Of a stretch of DNA of 64,000 bases, positions 1-8,614 are shown in pieces (within the stretch, counting starts at the first letter, position 1; each line of letters opens with the position of its first letter). Source of the stretch: Dankookia rubra (GTDB lineage: Bacteria > Pseudomonadota > Alphaproteobacteria > Acetobacterales > Acetobacteraceae); contig NZ_SMSJ01000027.1 of NCBI RefSeq assembly GCF_004355005.1, positions 1 to 64,000 on the forward strand, written 5' to 3'. A program made the translations under genes and the position numbers. The notes under the pieces are model-generated. The model made no database searches, was not told the origin of the DNA, and saw only the letters and a program-made list of their open reading frames with translations.

Positions 1-1
1 G

Positions 2-1059
2 CTGGCGCGCAGCCTGCTCTCGGCCACGGCGAAGGATCTCGAGCCGCTGCTGCGCGAGGTGGCCGGGGCGGTCGGCGTGCCGGTGCTGGGGGTGGTCAGC
101 GACGGGCAGACATCGATCCGTCGGGCGGTCGAGCGGGCCCTGCCGGGAGTGCCGCACCAGCTCTGCCAGTTTCACTTCCTGCGCGAGGCGGCGCATCCGG
201 TCTTCGAGGCCGACCGGCATGCCAAGGTACGGCTGAAAGCCGAGGTGCGCGGGGTCCGGCCGATCGAGCGGGCGCTGGAGGGGCAGGACGACACGACGGC
301 CGAGGTGGCCCGCGGCTACTGCGCCGCGGTGCGCAGCGCCATCACCGATGATGGCCGCCCGCCGCTGGCCGCCTCGGGGCTGCGGCTCAAGGCTCGGCTC
401 GAGGCGGTGGCGGACAGCCTGGACCGGGTGAGGGAAAAAGGGGCGGCTCGGCGCCGCTCACGCAGTTGCGCCAACTGATCGGCCGCGGCCTGGAGCGCAC
501 GGCCGAGCTCTGGCCGGACATCGCGTGCGCCTATGACTGGGTGCACCGGGCGGCGCACATCCTGGGCAACGAGGCCGGCGAGGATGCCACCAAGGTCCAG
601 CGCCGCTTTGACGGCCTGGTCGCCGCCATGGCCCGCCATCGCGCCAAGGCTGGAAGCCTGGCTGGGGCGATCGAGCACTTCGGCAAGGTCACCCGCAGCT
701 ACCGGCCGGGGCTGTTCCACTGCTACGCCATCCCCGACCTGCCGCGGACCGACAATGGCCTCGAGCAGCTGTTTGGCTCACAGCGCTACCACGAGCGCCG
801 CGCCACAGGGCGCAAGACGGCCTCGCCTGCCATCGTGCTGCGCGGCGAGGTCCGGGTGATCTCGGCTATCGCAACGCGGCTGCATCCGCCCACCGCCCGC
901 GAACTCGGGCGCGCCAATCGAACGCGATGGGCCGACCTCCAGCGCCGGCTCGCGCCACGGCATCAGGCACGAATCCTACGCACCCGCTTTCGGCGCGACC
1001 CCAAGGCCTACCTCGCCGAGCTGGAGCAGAAAGCCTGCCAGCCAGCTTTGCCAGCCTAG
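2..1059 (+). pseudogene. Frameshifted DDE-type IS transposase, 5' end outside the window
   Basis: The frame is open from the left edge, so the start lies upstream. The first part carries a 'VVSDGQTSIRRAV' stretch, probably a catalytic Asp, followed by 'LCQFHFLREA', typical of MULE/IS256-like DDE transposases. That frame runs to a stop at 476-478. The homology continues in the -1 frame ('GGSAPLTQLRQLIGRG') to a stop at 1057-1059, with 'TDNGLEQLFGSQRYHERR' supplying the likely catalytic Glu. The switch falls near the homopolymer at 435-443 (five A then four G). It could be an inactivating indel or a programmed -1 slip at A-AAA. A T7 tract (1060-1066) follows the stop. No terminal inverted repeat or target duplication can be checked because the left end is missing. 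The IS family is not assigned. Confidence 0.7.
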
Positions 1060-1148
1060 TTTTTTTCTCCGCCACCCTGCCTCGCCCCGCCGCGCAGGCT
1101 TGCGCCGGGTGGTCAGGGCGGGCGAGGCTGCACCGAGGAGATGCGCCC

Positions 1149-1523
1149 ATGAGCCAGGCCCCCCTATTCCCGCCCGCCCGCGTGGTGCCGCTCGGCGGCG
1201 GGGCGAAGCTGATCTTTTGTTCCGGCGTCACCGCGCGCGGCAGCGCCGCCGCCGGCCGGCCGGTGCAGGACCAGGCGCGGGAATGCCTGGCCCGGCTGGA
1301 ACGCGCCCTGGCCGGGGAGGGCGCCGAGCTGTCGCACCTGCTGAAGGTCACCACCTGGCTCTCCGACATGCGGCACTACGACGGCTTCAACGAGGTCCGC
1401 CGCGCCGCCTTCGCCGCCCTGGCAACGCCTCCCGCCAGCACCTGCGTCGGCGGCGCGCAATTCACCACCACCGATGTCTGCATCGAGATCGAGGGCATCG
1501 CCGTGGTGCCCGCGCTTGCGTGA
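1149..1523 (+). CDS. RidA/YjgF/Rid-family protein
   Basis: This 124-residue protein has the usual length and fold signature of the Rid family: 'KLIFCSGVT' near the N-terminus, a central 'HLLKVTTWLSDM' segment and a C-terminal 'CIEIEGIAVV' strand. Canonical RidA enzymes hydrolyse reactive enamines and imines using a conserved Arg in a P-x-R-S-x motif. Here that segment reads 'ATPPASTCVGG', with no Arg, so it is probably a non-canonical Rid paralogue without imine deaminase activity. The ATG at 1149 is preceded by GAGGAG at a good distance. It starts a rightward run with the two Fe-S genes downstream (10 bases to the next start), suggesting it works with that redox pair. Confidence 0.85.
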   Translation: MSQAPLFPPARVVPLGGGAKLIFCSGVTARGSAAAGRPVQDQARECLARLERALAGEGAELSHLLKVTTWLSDMRHYDGFNEVRRAAFAALATPPASTCVGGAQFTTTDVCIEIEGIAVVPALA

Positions 1524-1533
1524 CCCTTCCCGC

Positions 1534-1941
1534 ATGACCCTCATCGAGCATATCCGCGCGGAATCCGCCCGCCTCGCCGGGCTCTGCACCGCCTGCGGGG
1601 GCTGCGTGCGCGCCTGCCCGATGACGCCCTATGCCGCGGGCGTCGGGGCCGCCGATCCCGCTGCGGTCGCCTTCGGCATGCGCGACCTGCTGCGCGACGG
1701 GCCCGGCACGCCGGCGGCGCTCGCCTGGGTCGCCGCCTGCACCCGCAGCGGCATCTGCACGCCGGCCTGCCCCGAGCAGATCGACGCCGCCTTCATGCTG
1801 CGCCTGGCACAGTGGCGGGCGAAGGGCGCGCTGGGCGAGGCGCCGCGCATACCGGTGAAGGAGGACACGCAGTTCTCCCCCAAGGTGAAGGCCTTCGCGC
1901 GCCTGACGCTGACCGAGCAGGAGCAGGCCGAATGGCTGTAG
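1534..1941 (+). CDS. HdrC-like 4Fe-4S ferredoxin-domain protein
   Basis: The 135-residue protein resembles the C subunit of heterodisulfide reductase-type complexes, which pass electrons to a CCG-domain partner. A full C-x2-C-x2-C-x3-CP motif is seen at residues 18, 21, 24 and 28. A second motif, C69, C75 and C79-P80, lacks one Cys (Ser72 sits where it would be), so the second cluster is either a three-Cys cluster or absent. The stop overlaps the ATG of the HdrB-like gene by 10 bases, so the two are almost certainly co-translated. The substrate is unknown; coupling to a flavoprotein dehydrogenase elsewhere is plausible. Confidence 0.8.
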   Translation: MTLIEHIRAESARLAGLCTACGGCVRACPMTPYAAGVGAADPAAVAFGMRDLLRDGPGTPAALAWVAACTRSGICTPACPEQIDAAFMLRLAQWRAKGALGEAPRIPVKEDTQFSPKVKAFARLTLTEQEQAEWL

Positions 1942-2765
1942 ACCATGCCGTCTTCTGGTACGGCTGCAACATGACGCGGCACGGCGAGGTCATCCGCGCC
2001 ACCACCCGCATCCTCGAGCTGGTCGGGATGGATGCCGCGCCGGCCGGCGGCCCGGCCAGTTGCTGCGGCAGCCCGAAAGAGGCCAGCGCCCGCATCAGCG
2101 AAGGCATGGCGCGCCGCACCGTCACGCAGTTCAACGAGTCGGGCCGCGGCCAGGTCGTCACCTGGTGCCCTTCCTGCCACATGAACATGCAGGACAGCAT
2201 GGCGCCGGTGACGCCCACGAAGTTCGAGACGGTCCACGTCACCGAGGCGCTCTGGGCCCGCCGCGACCGCCTCGCGCCGCTGCTGACGCAGCGGGTCGAA
2301 GCGCGCGTGCTGCTCCATGCGCATCACGGCTTCAACGGTCGCGTCGCGGTGAACGACCTCGTCCCCGCCCTGCTGCGGCTGATCCCCGGCGTCACGGTGG
2401 CCGAGCATCCATATCGGTCGCCTGGTCACATGTGCTCCTCCCTCGCCGCGGTGCCCGGTGCGCTGGCCGACGCGCATCGCGCGACGCTCTCCGCCATGTC
2501 GGAGACCGGCACCGGCACGCTCTGCACCATCTTCCATTCCTGTCACCGCGAGGCCGTGGCGCTGGAACGCCACGGGATACGGGTGCGCAACTGGATCCAT
2601 CTGCTGGCCGAAAGCCTCGGGATCGAAGCCGAGGACGAGTACAAGGCCTGGCGCAACGCCGCCGATCCGCGCGCGGCGATCGGCGAGGACCGTATCCTGG
2701 CCGCCGGGGAGGTCGCCTTCGCCCGGCTGCTGGAGCCCGAGCTGCGCAAGCCGCCCGCCGTCTGA
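1932..2765 (+). CDS. HdrB-like CCG-domain protein
   Basis: A 277-residue protein of the heterodisulfide reductase B type, with cysteine-rich CCG modules. The first module has C12, C44-C45-G46 and C79-x2-C82. The second half has only scattered Cys-rich motifs ('GHMCSS', 'IFHSCHRE') and appears degenerate. In HdrB proteins these residues bind non-cubane Fe-S clusters for two-electron thiol/disulfide or quinone chemistry. The ATG at 1932 lies inside the end of the HdrC-like gene. No catalytic flavoprotein or membrane subunit is encoded next to it, so the pair is incomplete as a complex in this window. Confidence 0.8.
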   Translation: MAVDHAVFWYGCNMTRHGEVIRATTRILELVGMDAAPAGGPASCCGSPKEASARISEGMARRTVTQFNESGRGQVVTWCPSCHMNMQDSMAPVTPTKFETVHVTEALWARRDRLAPLLTQRVEARVLLHAHHGFNGRVAVNDLVPALLRLIPGVTVAEHPYRSPGHMCSSLAAVPGALADAHRATLSAMSETGTGTLCTIFHSCHREAVALERHGIRVRNWIHLLAESLGIEAEDEYKAWRNAADPRAAIGEDRILAAGEVAFARLLEPELRKPPAV

Positions 2766-2841
2766 GGCAGCGTCCGGCCGGCGGCGGTTGCGCGGCTTTG
2801 TAACGGCAATCCATGATGCGGCGTCAGGCCGGGACCGCCGC

Positions 2842-3822
2842 ATGCTCCGCTGGATCGAAGCCCACCTCGCGCGCAGCGTCCTGCTCGCCCTGGCCGGGGC
2901 CTTCGCGGCCTACGAGGCCTCGGCGCTCTTCCTCGCCTATTCCGCCGACGCCTATGTCACCACCGATGTCGTGCTGGTCGCGCCCGAGGTCGCCGGCCCG
3001 ATCGCCGAGCTGCCGGTGCGGGAGAACCAGCGCGTCGCGGCCGGCACGCCGCTGCTGGCGATCGAGCCGCGGCCCTTCGCGCTGGCGCTCGCCTCCGCTC
3101 AGGCCGCGGTCGAGCTGGCGCAGCAGCAGCAGGCCCTGGCCGCCGATGCTGTGGCGGAAGCCGAGGCCGGCATCGCCGCCGCGGAGGCGGTGGCGCGCGA
3201 TGCCGGCGCGGTGCTTGACCGCGAGCGCAGCCTCCTGCGCAGCGCCGACATCAGCGCTCAGCGGGTGGACGACGCCCGCCGCGACCTCGACGTCGCATCG
3301 GCGCAATTGCGCCGCGCTATGGCGGTCGCCAGCGTGGCGCGACGCCAGGTGGCGGTGCGCGCGGCCGAGGTCGCGGTAGCCGAGGCGGCGCGCGACCGTG
3401 CCCGCTACGACCTCGACCGCACGCGCCTCGCGGCGCCGGCCGCAGGCCGCATCGCCGCCTTCGAGCGCCGCGCCGGCGACTGGCTGGAAGCCGGTCAGGC
3501 GGTCTTCGCCGTGATCACCGACCAGGACTGGCGCGTGGTCGCCAACGTCACCGAACGCCATCTCGGCCGCATCGCCCCGGGGCAGCGCGCCTGGGTGCGG
3601 CTCGGCAGCGATCCCTGGCGGCTGCACGAGGGGCGGGTGCGCAGCCTCGGGCCGGCCATCGCGCGGTCGGCCATGCCGCAGGGCGTCATGCCCTATGTCC
3701 CGCCGCAGACCGATTGGGTCCGGCTGCCCCGGCGCTTCCCGGTCGAGATCACGCTGCCCGGCCTGGTGGGGCGCATCCCGGCCTTCCGCGGCGGCAATGC
3801 CAGCGTGCTGGTGCTCCATTGA
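2842..3822 (+). CDS. HlyD/EmrA-family membrane fusion protein
   Basis: A 326-residue periplasmic adaptor. A short cytoplasmic start and one hydrophobic helix (about residues 10-30) are followed by the first half of a biotinyl-lipoyl domain ('APEVAGPIAELPVRENQRV'). Next comes a long Ala/Glu/Arg-rich alpha-hairpin (about 85-200) and the returning 'TRLAAPAAGRIAAFERRAGD' half with the beta-barrel. Such proteins connect an inner-membrane pump to an outer-membrane channel. The next gene, an FUSC-type pump, starts inside this stop codon, matching the AaeA-AaeB arrangement for aromatic acid or related efflux. The ATG at 2842 was chosen because it places the anchor helix at the N-terminus. Confidence 0.85.
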   Translation: MLRWIEAHLARSVLLALAGAFAAYEASALFLAYSADAYVTTDVVLVAPEVAGPIAELPVRENQRVAAGTPLLAIEPRPFALALASAQAAVELAQQQQALAADAVAEAEAGIAAAEAVARDAGAVLDRERSLLRSADISAQRVDDARRDLDVASAQLRRAMAVASVARRQVAVRAAEVAVAEAARDRARYDLDRTRLAAPAAGRIAAFERRAGDWLEAGQAVFAVITDQDWRVVANVTERHLGRIAPGQRAWVRLGSDPWRLHEGRVRSLGPAIARSAMPQGVMPYVPPQTDWVRLPRRFPVEITLPGLVGRIPAFRGGNASVLVLH

Positions 3823-4826
3823 CCGCGCCGGGAAGGCTGACCCGGACCGGGCTGGTCGGTGCGCTCAGCGTGGTGTTCGCGGTGCTGGTGGCCCTGCGGC
3901 TCGGCCTGGACGATCCCTGGTGGGCGGCGATATCGGCCTGGATCGTTTCCAGCCCGGACCGGCGGCAGTTGCTGTCGAAGGCGGCGCAGCGGACCGGCGG
4001 CACGCTGCTGGGCGCGGTCGGGGGCCTCGGCGCAAGCGCGGCCTCGGCAGGGCAGCCGGTGCTGCAGGCCGTCCTGCTCTTCGGCATCGGTGCCTACGGC
4101 ACCCGGGCGCGGTTCGGCCCGTCCCGCTTCGCCTATGCCTGGTTCTACGCCGCCATCACCGCGACGCTGGTGCTGGTGCAGAGCCTCGGCCCGGCCGGCG
4201 ACCTCGATGCCTTCGCCCGTGCCCGCTGCCTGGAGATCGTCTGCGGCGTCGTGGTGGCGACGCTCTGCGACGCGGTGCTGGGCGGACCGCCGGAAGCGGC
4301 AGCGCCGGCCCCGGCCGGCGCGGCACCGGCCGCCGATCTCGACCGCCTCGGCCTGGTCGGCGGGCTGGTGCTGGCGCTGGTGCCGCTGCTCTGGGCGCAG
4401 TTCGAGCTGCCCTCGGTCGTGCAGGGCGCGATCACCGCGCTGGTGGTGCTGGACCGCGACATCGGCGCCGCCCGGGTGCGCGGGAGGCAGCGCATGCTGG
4501 GCTGCGTCCTGGGCGGAGGGCTCGGCGCGCTGCTGCTGGCGCTCGGCCCTGATGCCCTGTCGCTCTGGCTGGCGGCCTTCGGCGGCGGGCTCCTGGTCTT
4601 CGCCCGGCTGCACCATGGCGGCGGGCCGGACGCCTATGTCGGCACCCAGGGAGGGGTCGCGCTGATCATGGCCATGGCTTCCGGCAATGGCCCTCCGGAC
4701 ACGCTGCAGCCGGCGCTGGACCGGCTGGCGGGCGTCGTGCTCGGCACCGCGCTGGTGGTCGGCGTGTCGCTGCTGCTCGCGGCCGGTGCCCGCGCCCGTG
4801 CCGCCGGGGCTCAACCCGTGGCGTAA
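3819..4826 (+). CDS. FUSC-family inner-membrane exporter
   Basis: A 335-residue, very hydrophobic protein with about ten membrane segments in two similar halves. 'DDPWWAAISAWIVSSPDRRQLLSKAAQRTGGTL' style motifs (residues about 27-60) are typical of FUSC/AaeB pumps, as is the repeat of the same pattern around 'QGAITALVVLDRDIG'. The start appears to be a TTG at 3819 whose last bases overlap the stop of the membrane fusion gene (ATTGA), so translation is coupled. It is shorter than full AaeB (about 650 residues) because the large soluble domain is missing. The 3' end overlaps the convergent Bug gene by 16 bases. Substrate unknown. Confidence 0.8.
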   Translation: MTAPGRLTRTGLVGALSVVFAVLVALRLGLDDPWWAAISAWIVSSPDRRQLLSKAAQRTGGTLLGAVGGLGASAASAGQPVLQAVLLFGIGAYGTRARFGPSRFAYAWFYAAITATLVLVQSLGPAGDLDAFARARCLEIVCGVVVATLCDAVLGGPPEAAAPAPAGAAPAADLDRLGLVGGLVLALVPLLWAQFELPSVVQGAITALVVLDRDIGAARVRGRQRMLGCVLGGGLGALLLALGPDALSLWLAAFGGGLLVFARLHHGGGPDAYVGTQGGVALIMAMASGNGPPDTLQPALDRLAGVVLGTALVVGVSLLLAAGARARAAGAQPVA

Positions 4827-5794
4827 AGGTCGAGGCTCGCCGCCAGCTCCTCCCATTGCCGCAGGGTGCGGATCACCGACTGGCGGAAGGTCGCCGGGTC
4901 CTCGTAGCCCGGCGCGGTGTCGATGGCGCGCAGCCGGCGGACCATCTCCGGGCTGGTCGCCACGGTGCGGAAGGCGGTGGCCAGGCGGTCGAGGATCGGC
5001 GGCGGGACGCGCGCCGGGGCGAAGAGACCGGTGAAGCCGGTGAAGTCGAAGCGGCGGGAATAGCCGAGCTCGAGCAGCGTCGGCACCTCTGCCGCCAGCG
5101 ACGGCACGCGGTCCGGACCGCCGGTCGCCAGCGGCCGGATGCGCCTGGCGCGGATCATCTCGCCCGAGGCCGGCATGCCGTGGAAGCCGCCGTGGAAGCT
5201 GCCGGAGAGCAGGTCCTGCAGCATCGGCGCCTCTCCCCGGTAGGCGACCTGCGTCACCCGCAGCCCGGCCTCCTGCGCCAGCAGCAGGGCATAGGCGTGG
5301 CCGGTCGAGCCCTGGCCGTAATTGCCGAAGGCGAGGTCGCGGTTGCGGCCCCATGCGACGAACTCCGCCAGGGTGGTGACCGCGGCCGGCACGGTCGGCC
5401 CGACGCAAAAGGTGATGGCGGTGGTGCCGAGCCGCCCGAGCGGGAAGAAATCCCCCACCGGGTCATAGGGGAAGCGGCGGAAGGTGACTGGCGCCTGGAC
5501 ATGGGTGGTGATGTTGTAGAGCAGCGTGTAGCCGTCCGGCGCCGCCTTGGCCGCCGCTTCGGTGCCGACCATCCCGCCGGCCCCGGCGCGGTTCTCGATC
5601 AGGATGGGCTGGCCGAGCTCGGCCTGCATCGCCTCCGCCACCATGCGGGCCCAGACATCGGTGCCGCCGCCGGGCGGAAAGGGGACGATGAAGCGGACCG
5701 GGCGGTCGGGGTAGCGGGTCGGGGTCCGCTCCTGCGCGATGGCGGGGGCGGCGAGCGCCTGGGCGGCAAGGCCCAGGAGGGGGCGGCGGCGCAT
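4811..5794 (-). CDS. Bug/TctC-family tripartite tricarboxylate transporter substrate-binding protein
   Basis: A 327-residue periplasmic binding protein. It has a cleavable signal peptide ending near 'APAIAQ' and then the family signature 'YPDRPVRFIVPFPPGGGTDVWAR'-like start and 'NRAGAGGMVGTEA'. Bug proteins bind carboxylates or amides and normally hand them to TctA/TctB, which are not in this window. It lies directly downstream of a close paralogue (5910-6869), which indicates tandem duplication. The pair shares the shorter 'YRGEAPMLQDLLSG' motif instead of the usual 'YRGGGPAL'. Ligand unknown. Confidence 0.92.
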   Translation of the reverse strand: MRRRPLLGLAAQALAAPAIAQERTPTRYPDRPVRFIVPFPPGGGTDVWARMVAEAMQAELGQPILIENRAGAGGMVGTEAAAKAAPDGYTLLYNITTHVQAPVTFRRFPYDPVGDFFPLGRLGTTAITFCVGPTVPAAVTTLAEFVAWGRNRDLAFGNYGQGSTGHAYALLLAQEAGLRVTQVAYRGEAPMLQDLLSGSFHGGFHGMPASGEMIRARRIRPLATGGPDRVPSLAAEVPTLLELGYSRRFDFTGFTGLFAPARVPPPILDRLATAFRTVATSPEMVRRLRAIDTAPGYEDPATFRQSVIRTLRQWEELAASLDLYATG

Positions 5795-5909
5795 CTGGTG
5801 ATCCTCCCGTGCGGCCGCTCTGCGGCGGCTGCGCGGGACTAGCTTGGATCATGCCCGGGCCGGCGGAGCGGAGCGGAATCCGTCCGCTCCAAGGATCGTG
5901 AGCCGCGCG

Positions 5910-6869
5910 TCACCCCTCGGCGGTGATCCCCAGCCGGTCCACCAGCCCCTGCCAGAAGGCCAGGTAGTTCTCGACATCGGCGCGGAAGGCGGCCGGCGGC
6001 AGGTACTGCGCGATGGTGTCGGTCTCCGCCATGCGGCGCAGCACCTCGGGCCGCGCCATGGTCTCGCGGAAGGCGTCCTCCAGCGCGCCCAGGATCGGCT
6101 CCGGCGTGCGCACCGGCGCGAAGAGGCCGATGAAGCCCGAATTGCCGAAGTAGTCGGGATAGCCGAGCGAGACGAAGGTCGGCACCGCCGGCAGGCTGGG
6201 GATGCCGCCGCGGCCGAGGGTCGCCAGCGGCCGCAGCCTGCCGCTGCGGATCTGCTCGCCGGAGGCGGTCATCGAATGAAAGGCGCAGCTGACCCGGCCG
6301 CCCAGCATGTCCTGCAGCAGCGGCGCCTCGCCGCGGTAGTGCACCGCGGTCATGTCGAGGCGCTCGAGGTCGGAGAAGGCCTGGGCAAGGGCATGGCCGG
6401 AGGAGCCGGGCGAATAGGTCCCGAAGGCGAGCTGCTTCCCCTTCGCCCAGGCGACGAACTCCTTCAGGGTCTTCGCCGGGTTGTCCTCGCGCACGCAGAG
6501 CGGCAGCGGCGTGGTGCCGAACTTGCCGAGGAAGGCGAAATCATCGAGCTGATAGGGCCAGCGCCGCAGCACGACCGGCGTCTGCACGAAATTGGCGATG
6601 TGGAACAGGATGGTATGGCCGTCCGCCGGAGCGTTCTTCACCGCCTCGGTGCCGATCAGGCCGCCGGCGCCGGCGCGGTTCTCGATCACCACGGGCTGGC
6701 CGAGAATGCCGGCCATGGGCTCGGCGACGAGCCGGGCCCAGATATCGGTGGCGCCACCGGCCGGCAGCGGCACGACCATGCGGATGGGCCGGTTGGGATA
6801 GGGTGCCTGGGCGAGCGCCGGGGTGGCGAGCAGTCCGGCGGTGAGCGTGGTGAATGCGCGGCGGCGCAT
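5910..6869 (-). CDS. Bug/TctC-family substrate-binding protein (tandem paralogue)
   Basis: A 319-residue protein with signal peptide 'MRRRAFTTLTAGLLATPALA' and the Bug signatures 'IRMVVPLPAGGATDIWARL' and 'IENRAGAGGLIGTEA'. The start is supported by AGGAGAGG six bases upstream of the ATG. It shares the unusual 'HYRGEAPLLQDMLGG' and 'MTASGEQIRSGRLRPLAT' stretches with the gene at 4811-5794, and the two are co-oriented with 115 bases between them. They probably bind related ligands. No TctA or TctB is nearby. Confidence 0.92.
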   Translation of the reverse strand: MRRRAFTTLTAGLLATPALAQAPYPNRPIRMVVPLPAGGATDIWARLVAEPMAGILGQPVVIENRAGAGGLIGTEAVKNAPADGHTILFHIANFVQTPVVLRRWPYQLDDFAFLGKFGTTPLPLCVREDNPAKTLKEFVAWAKGKQLAFGTYSPGSSGHALAQAFSDLERLDMTAVHYRGEAPLLQDMLGGRVSCAFHSMTASGEQIRSGRLRPLATLGRGGIPSLPAVPTFVSLGYPDYFGNSGFIGLFAPVRTPEPILGALEDAFRETMARPEVLRRMAETDTIAQYLPPAAFRADVENYLAFWQGLVDRLGITAEG

Positions 6870-7208
6870 ATGTATCCTCTCCTGGTGGGTTTTGCCCGAG
6901 GCTATAGCGGTTTGCCGACGGAGGTGAACGCGGCATCGCCGGTGCCAGAGGCTTTCGGCGACGGCGAACCGCCTCCGGCCGGGCCGTCCCGCCTGGGCGC
7001 GACTGGCTGCGGCACGGCCGGAGACAGTCGCGGATCCATACGGCCCGTTTCCCCTGGCGAGTCGGCACGTCCCGCGGCGGCCCCTGATCCGCATTGCGGA
7101 ATCACTATTTCGGGTTGATAGATTTACTTTCCGGAACCGCTTCACGGTATAGGGATCGTGCCGGCCACCCGGCGTTCCCCTCGCTCCCGTTCCATTCCCG
7201 AGGTCGCC
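6870..7208. promoter_or_regulatory. Divergent intergenic region with an AT-rich core
   Basis: This 339-base gap separates the leftward Bug genes from the rightward sugar transferase. Bases 7095-7160 are clearly richer in A/T than the surroundings (for example 'GGTTGATAGATTTACTTT') and are the likely promoter region for the sugar transferase. No spacing that convincingly matches a -35/-10 pair was found. No gene is recognised here. Confidence 0.35.
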
Positions 7209-8609
7209 ATGGTCACGCCAAGCCGCGCCGGTCCCGCCGCGGGTCCAGTGCTCGTGCTCCTCGACACCTCCTTCGCGCTGATCGCGTGGCCGCTGGCGCT
7301 CTGGCTCGCCCTGTCCGGCCTGGCGAGGGCCCCATGGCCCGGCATGCCGGCGGCGGCGCTGCACCCGCTGGCCTGCGTGCTGTTCCTTTATGCGCTCGGC
7401 CTCTACCGGCGCGACGCGCTGCAGCAGACCCGCCGCTCGCTCGGCCGGGCGCCCTTCGCGGTGCTGCTCGGCAGCGCCGGGGCCTCCATCCTTGCCACCC
7501 TGCTGCCGCCGCCCTTCGGCGCGCCCCAGGCCGGGCTGCTCTTCGCGGCGGCCGTCCCATGCTTCACCCTGACGGCCTTCGCCGCCCGCGTGGCGCTGCT
7601 CCTCTTGCGGAATCGGGGCGCCTTTCGCCGCCGGCTCATCATCGTCGGTGCCGGGGAACGGGCCTTCGACCTGACCGTGCTGCTGCGCCGCGAGGGCGGC
7701 ACGCTGGGCTACGATGTCGGGCTGATCCGCCACCCCGCCGATGCCGCGGTCGATTCCCGGCTGGCCCGCGACCCCAATTGCGTGGTGCTGCCGGCCGAGG
7801 GCGGCATCCTCGCGGCCGTACGGGCATTCGGCGCCGACCAGATCGTCGTCGCCCCGGACGACCGCCGCGGCCTGCCGATGGAGGCGCTGCTGGCCTGCCG
7901 CACCTCGGGCTACCCGGTGCACGAATACCTGCCCTTCCTCGAGAACGAGATCGGCCGCATCGACATCAAGCGGATCGAGCTCGGCTGGCTGCTCTATGCC
8001 GACGGCTTCCATTTCCGCCCGCTGGATCTCGCCCTGAAGCGCGCCCTGGACGTCGCCGCGGCGGCGCTGCTGCTGGTGCTGTCCGGCCCGGTGCTGCTGG
8101 CCGCGGCACTGGCGGTGCGGCTGGAGGACGGCGGGCCGGCGCTGTACCGGCAGTCCCGGGTGACCCAGGGCGGCCGGGTCTTCCGCATCATGAAGCTGCG
8201 GACCATGCGGATGGATGCGGAGAAGGCCGGCGCGGTCTATGCCCAGGCGCGCGACCCACGCATCACCCGGATCGGCAACTTCCTCCGCCGCACGCGGATC
8301 GACGAGCTTCCGCAGCTGCTGAACGTGCTGGGCGGCGACATGAGCTTCGTCGGGCCGCGGCCGGAGCGGCCGGAATTCACCGCCGATCTCGGCCATAAGC
8401 TGCCGCTGTACGAGGAGCGGCACCTGGTGCGGGCCGGGCTGACCGGCTGAGCGCAGGTGAACTACCCCTACGGCGCGTCACTCGACGACAGCCGCTCGAA
8501 GCTCAGCTACGACCTGTTCTACGTGAAGAATTTCGGCGTGCTCTTCGACCTGCTGATCATCCTGCAGACCCTGCGGGTGGTGCTCTGGCCGGGCAACACG
8601 GTGCGCTGA
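7209..8609 (+). pseudogene. Polyprenyl glycosylphosphotransferase (exopolysaccharide sugar transferase) interrupted by TGA
   Basis: The protein matches WbaP/EpsE-type initiating sugar transferases, which load the first sugar-1-phosphate onto undecaprenyl phosphate. Hydrophobic N-terminal helices are followed by a Rossmann-like domain ('RLIIVGAGERAFDL') and a membrane-re-entrant catalytic domain with 'KRALDVAAAALLLV', 'KLRTMRMDAE', '[15 protein letters not shown]' and '[15 protein letters not shown]'. The family then has 'GLTGWAQV'. Here the Trp codon is TGA (8448-8450) and the remaining 53 codons ([10 protein letters not shown]... to TGA at 8607-8609) continue in the same frame. Translation stops after 413 residues instead of 466. 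The lost tail includes 'YDLFYVKN', so activity is doubtful unless read through. ATG 7209 has GAGG upstream; a GTG at 7158 is an alternative. Confidence 0.9.
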
Positions 8610-8614
8610 AGGCC

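Noticed and set aside
1060-1066. T7 tract after the transposase as an intrinsic terminator
   Set aside because: Only a weak 5-bp AAAGC/GCTTT stem precedes it, so the support is too poor.
5910-8423. An 837-codon leftward frame covering the sugar transferase region
   Set aside because: Only the part from 6869 downward is a real Bug gene. The rest is antisense to the transferase and typical of spurious frames in GC-rich DNA.
8448-8450. TGA read as selenocysteine in the sugar transferase
   Set aside because: The family has Trp, not Cys or Sec, at this position and no suitable SECIS-like hairpin was seen just downstream.
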